From Flavobacterium profundi (GTDB lineage: Bacteria; Bacteroidota; Bacteroidia; Flavobacteriales; Flavobacteriaceae): a DNA stretch of 64,000 nucleotides. The notes beneath the pieces were generated by a model. That model was given only the letters and a program-made list of their open reading frames with translations. It was not told the DNA's origin and did no database searches. The DNA is taken from contig NZ_VDCZ01000002.1 in the NCBI RefSeq assembly GCF_006491645.1, positions 248,001 through 312,000 on the forward strand, written 5' to 3'. Below are positions 61,914 to 64,000 of this stretch, piece after piece. The first letter of the stretch is position 1, and every line of letters starts with the position of its first letter. A program made the position numbers and the translations under genes.

Positions 61914-62999
61914 ATGGAACAATTTATAGTATCAGCTCGAAAATACCGTCCGCAAACCTTTAAAGATGTTGTGGGACAGAAAGCTATTACCAATACTTTG
62001 TTGAATGCCATTGAAACCAATCACTTAGCGCAAGCCTTGTTATTTACAGGTCCGAGAGGTGTTGGTAAAACCACTTGTGCGCGTATTTTGGCACGAAAAA
62101 TCAATCAGGAAGGTTACGATGATCCGAATGAAGATTTTTCATTTAATGTATTCGAATTGGATGCGGCATCCAATAATGGTGTGGATGACATTCGTAGCAT
62201 TATCGATCAAGTACGCATCCCACCACAAACTGGAAAATACAAAGTATATATCATTGATGAGGTGCACATGTTGTCTCAGGCTGCTTTTAATGCTTTTTTA
62301 AAGACGTTAGAAGAACCGCCTAAACATGCCATTTTTATTTTAGCAACTACTGAAAAACATAAAATTATCCCAACGATTTTATCGCGTTGTCAAATTTTTG
62401 ATTTCAAACGTATTACGGTTAATGATGCCAAAGAACATTTAGCAGAAATTGCCAAAGAACAAGGTGTAACTTTTGAAGATGATGCTTTGCACATTATTGC
62501 GCAAAAAGCTGATGGTGCGATGCGTGATGCTTTATCCATTTTTGACCGAGTGGTTTCGTATTGTGGCACCAATTTAACGCGTCAGGCAGTAACCGAAAAT
62601 TTAAACGTACTTGATTTTGAATATTATATTAAAATCACCGATTTAATTTTAGAAAATAAAATTCCGGAATTGCTTTTAGCCTATAATGATATTTTATCGA
62701 AAGGATTTGACGGACATCATTTTGTTGCCGGTTTGGCATCTCATTTTAGAGATTTATTAGTGTGTAAAAACCCTGTTACTCTTGCACTTTTAGAAGCTGG
62801 AGAACAAGCACAAACCTTATATGCTGCTCAATCCCAAAAAGCGTCACAATCTTTTTTATTACAAGGAATTGAATTGGCAAACGACACCGACTTAAAGTAT
62901 AAAACGAGTCAGAATCAACGTTTGCTTGTAGAACTCTGCTTAATGCAATTGGCCTCTATCACTATTGATGGAGAAAAAAAAAAGCTAAGTCCTTTATAA
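61914..62999 (+). CDS. dnaX: DNA polymerase III gamma subunit (dnaX, zero frame)
   Basis: Clamp-loader ATPase that loads the beta clamp at the replication fork. The zero frame codes 361 residues: YRPQTFKDVVGQKAITNTL, GPRGVGKTTCARILA (Walker A), KVYIIDEVHMLSQAAFNAFLKTLEEPP (Walker B and sensor), ATTEKHKIIPTILSRC, GAMRDALSIFDR and clamp-loader domain III to about residue 355. The zinc-binding Cys4 loop found in most DnaX is absent (after ARKINQEGYDDPNED), as in other Bacteroidota. The frame ends EKKKLSPL after ten A residues, where a -1 shift opens the tau tail; gamma alone would be complete through domain III. Confidence 0.92.
   Translation: MEQFIVSARKYRPQTFKDVVGQKAITNTLLNAIETNHLAQALLFTGPRGVGKTTCARILARKINQEGYDDPNEDFSFNVFELDAASNNGVDDIRSIIDQVRIPPQTGKYKVYIIDEVHMLSQAAFNAFLKTLEEPPKHAIFILATTEKHKIIPTILSRCQIFDFKRITVNDAKEHLAEIAKEQGVTFEDDALHIIAQKADGAMRDALSIFDRVVSYCGTNLTRQAVTENLNVLDFEYYIKITDLILENKIPELLLAYNDILSKGFDGHHFVAGLASHFRDLLVCKNPVTLALLEAGEQAQTLYAAQSQKASQSFLLQGIELANDTDLKYKTSQNQRLLVELCLMQLASITIDGEKKKLSPL
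62974..62984 (+). promoter_or_regulatory. slippery A-run for dnaX frameshift
   Basis: Ten A then G. Read in frame it contains A AAA AAG at 62978-62984, the same heptamer that E. coli dnaX uses for -1 frameshifting. The run is also long enough for RNA polymerase slippage. Confidence 0.7.
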
Positions 63000-63652
63000 T
63001 TCCAGCTACATATTTTAGAAACGGAGGTTATTCGATAACGGAAGTTAAAACTCAAAAGCCTGAAATTGAAAGTCCGAAGGCTGAAATTAAAAGTCCAAAG
63101 TCGAAAGTTGAAAGTCAAGTTACTGAAAACAGACCACAGCCAACAGAAAACAAACCACAGCTAACGGAGAACAACCCCCAAACGGATACGAGTCCGAAAA
63201 TATCGGCTTTATCTTTATCGAGCATTCGTGCAAAAAAAGAACTAGAAGCCAAACAAGCTTTACATCAAAAGCATCATGAAGAATTACCCACAGAAGCTTT
63301 TACTGAAACCGATATGCTCTTGTTGTGGAATAAGTTTGCCCAACGCTTAACCGATCAAGGAAAACGTTTAATGGCAACCTACATGCAAATGAATGATCCA
63401 GTACTTAATGGTACAACGATTACCTTAGAATTACCCAACCAAAGTACGAAAGAAGAATTTTTAAGTGGTTATCATGATCTTTTAGGCTATTTAAGAGGCA
63501 AACTACACAATCACGACATTACAATTGAAGTTAAGGTAAACGAAGTTTCTGAGACCAAATATGCATTTACACCGCAAGAAAAATTTGAAAAACTAAAAAC
63601 CATCAATCCAAATATTGAATTGTTGAAGAAATTGTTTGATTTGGATGTTTAA
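62984..63652 (+). CDS. dnaX: tau-specific C-terminal part of dnaX (-1 frame)
   Basis: From the slippery run the -1 frame is open for 222 codons to the stop at 63652, giving a tau of about 579 residues. A Pro/Lys/Glu-rich linker (IESPKAEIKSPKSKVES and PQPTENKPQ repeats) leads to a folded domain with TETDMLLLWNKFAQRLTDQGKRL and LPNQSTKEEFLSGYHDLLGYLR, then KLKTINPNIELLKKLFDLDV. This is the usual C-terminal domain of Bacteroidota DnaX that contacts the polymerase core or helicase. It has no start of its own worth calling, so expression needs the shift. Confidence 0.85.
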   Translation, partial: AKSFIIPATYFRNGGYSITEVKTQKPEIESPKAEIKSPKSKVESQVTENRPQPTENKPQLTENNPQTDTSPKISALSLSSIRAKKELEAKQALHQKHHEELPTEAFTETDMLLLWNKFAQRLTDQGKRLMATYMQMNDPVLNGTTITLELPNQSTKEEFLSGYHDLLGYLRGKLHNHDITIEVKVNEVSETKYAFTPQEKFEKLKTINPNIELLKKLFDLDV

Positions 63653-63688
63653 AATTGGAATTAAATATTATCTTTAATTCGTTAATTA

Positions 63689-64000
63689 ATGAATTTTTCT
63701 AAAAGAAATATTACTTACATACTTTTATTTATTACTATCGTAATTTACATTAGTATCTTAACTATAAAATCTTATTTATTTCAATTTTCTTATGTATTAA
63801 TTTCGTACGTGATTATTATTGTGCTTTATGAAATTACAAAAAGGAAAAAAATCAATTTAGAAATCAATTCTCAAATTTTAAATTATTCTTTGATTAGTCT
63901 TACAATACAGCTCATTTCAATTGAATTTGGTATCCATTTCTATTCGGTTTTTATCTTTTTATTATTGCTATTACTCTATTTAATATTAATATTAAAAAGC
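63689..64000 (+). CDS. membrane protein, 3' end cut by window
   Basis: ATG 63689 opens 104 codons without a stop to the last base. The text is strongly hydrophobic: ITYILLFITIVIYISILTI, YVLISYVIIIVLYEI, then a basic loop ITKRKKINLEI, followed by LISLTIQLISIEFGIHFYSV and FLLLLLLYLILILK. At least three or four helices. Not recognised; it begins 36 nt after the dnaX stop on the same strand. Confidence 0.55.
   Translation, partial: MNFSKRNITYILLFITIVIYISILTIKSYLFQFSYVLISYVIIIVLYEITKRKKINLEINSQILNYSLISLTIQLISIEFGIHFYSVFIFLLLLLLYLILILKS

Noticed and set aside
63314..63652. Separate gene starting at the ATG at 63314
   Set aside because: The same frame is open back to the dnaX slippery run, and the upstream 110 codons form the tau linker.

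Overview
The window comes from an AT-rich chromosome of the Bacteroidota, almost certainly family Flavobacteriaceae (Flavobacterium-like). The evidence is a PorX gene (type IX secretion regulator), a fused LpxC/FabZ, promoters of the TTG-N17..20-TAnnTTTG type, a DnaX without the usual zinc cysteines, DUF3822 and DUF4258 genes, GH92 mannosidases and many SPII lipoproteins. No phage, transposase or CRISPR array was seen. Both ends cut a gene: an LTA-synthase-like sulfatase on the left and a small membrane protein on the right.

Regions. (1) 1-13.4 kb: envelope and housekeeping genes, mostly on the minus strand. The block lpxD - lpxC/fabZ - lpxA - efp - second LpxD-like acyltransferase - NTF2-like - sucD builds lipid A and includes EF-P and a TCA-cycle subunit. 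fabG, a VWA membrane protein and a cytochrome-c peroxidase lie beside it. (2) 13.6-18.4 kb: porX, tsaE, alanine dehydrogenase, a hairpin repeat and tRNA-Val. (3) 18.5-29.3 kb: two adjacent GH92 alpha-mannosidases, a divergent HxlR/nitroreductase pair, a frameshifted secreted-protein gene, a DJ-1/PfpI protein, proline dehydrogenase and aroB. (4) 29.4-32.5 kb: a polyamine block (arginine decarboxylase and deoxyhypusine-synthase homologue) behind a structured leader of about 230 nt. (5) 32.5-44.1 kb: DinB, Lrp, an M14 carboxypeptidase, an HTH regulator with a cluster of palindromic operators, kdsB, a RecD-like helicase, rsmD and the RNase P RNA.

(6) 44.1-51.8 kb: a tight five-gene minus-strand operon of tyrosinase, LodA/GoxA-type CTQ oxidase, a small protein, a LodB-like flavoprotein and a c-type-heme lipoprotein. 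It looks like a secreted or surface oxidase system. (7) 52.1-55.5 kb: an integron-style cassette array without an integrase in view. Two cassettes can be delimited base by base because each cassette's first bases match its own attC R'' box. Cassette 1 carries a PIN-GNAT-PUA-like fusion plus an ASCH protein. (8) 55.6-56.4 kb: eight A4T4 palindromes spaced 21-22 bp apart (two helical turns) upstream of a small helical protein gene. (9) 56.5-61.8 kb: accessory genes (HEPN-like protein, lipoproteins, S41 peptidase, beta-barrel, DUF3667). (10) 61.9-63.7 kb: dnaX, with a ten-A slippery run separating gamma from a -1-frame tau tail.

All calls rest on reading motifs and layout in the sequence; no database search was run.
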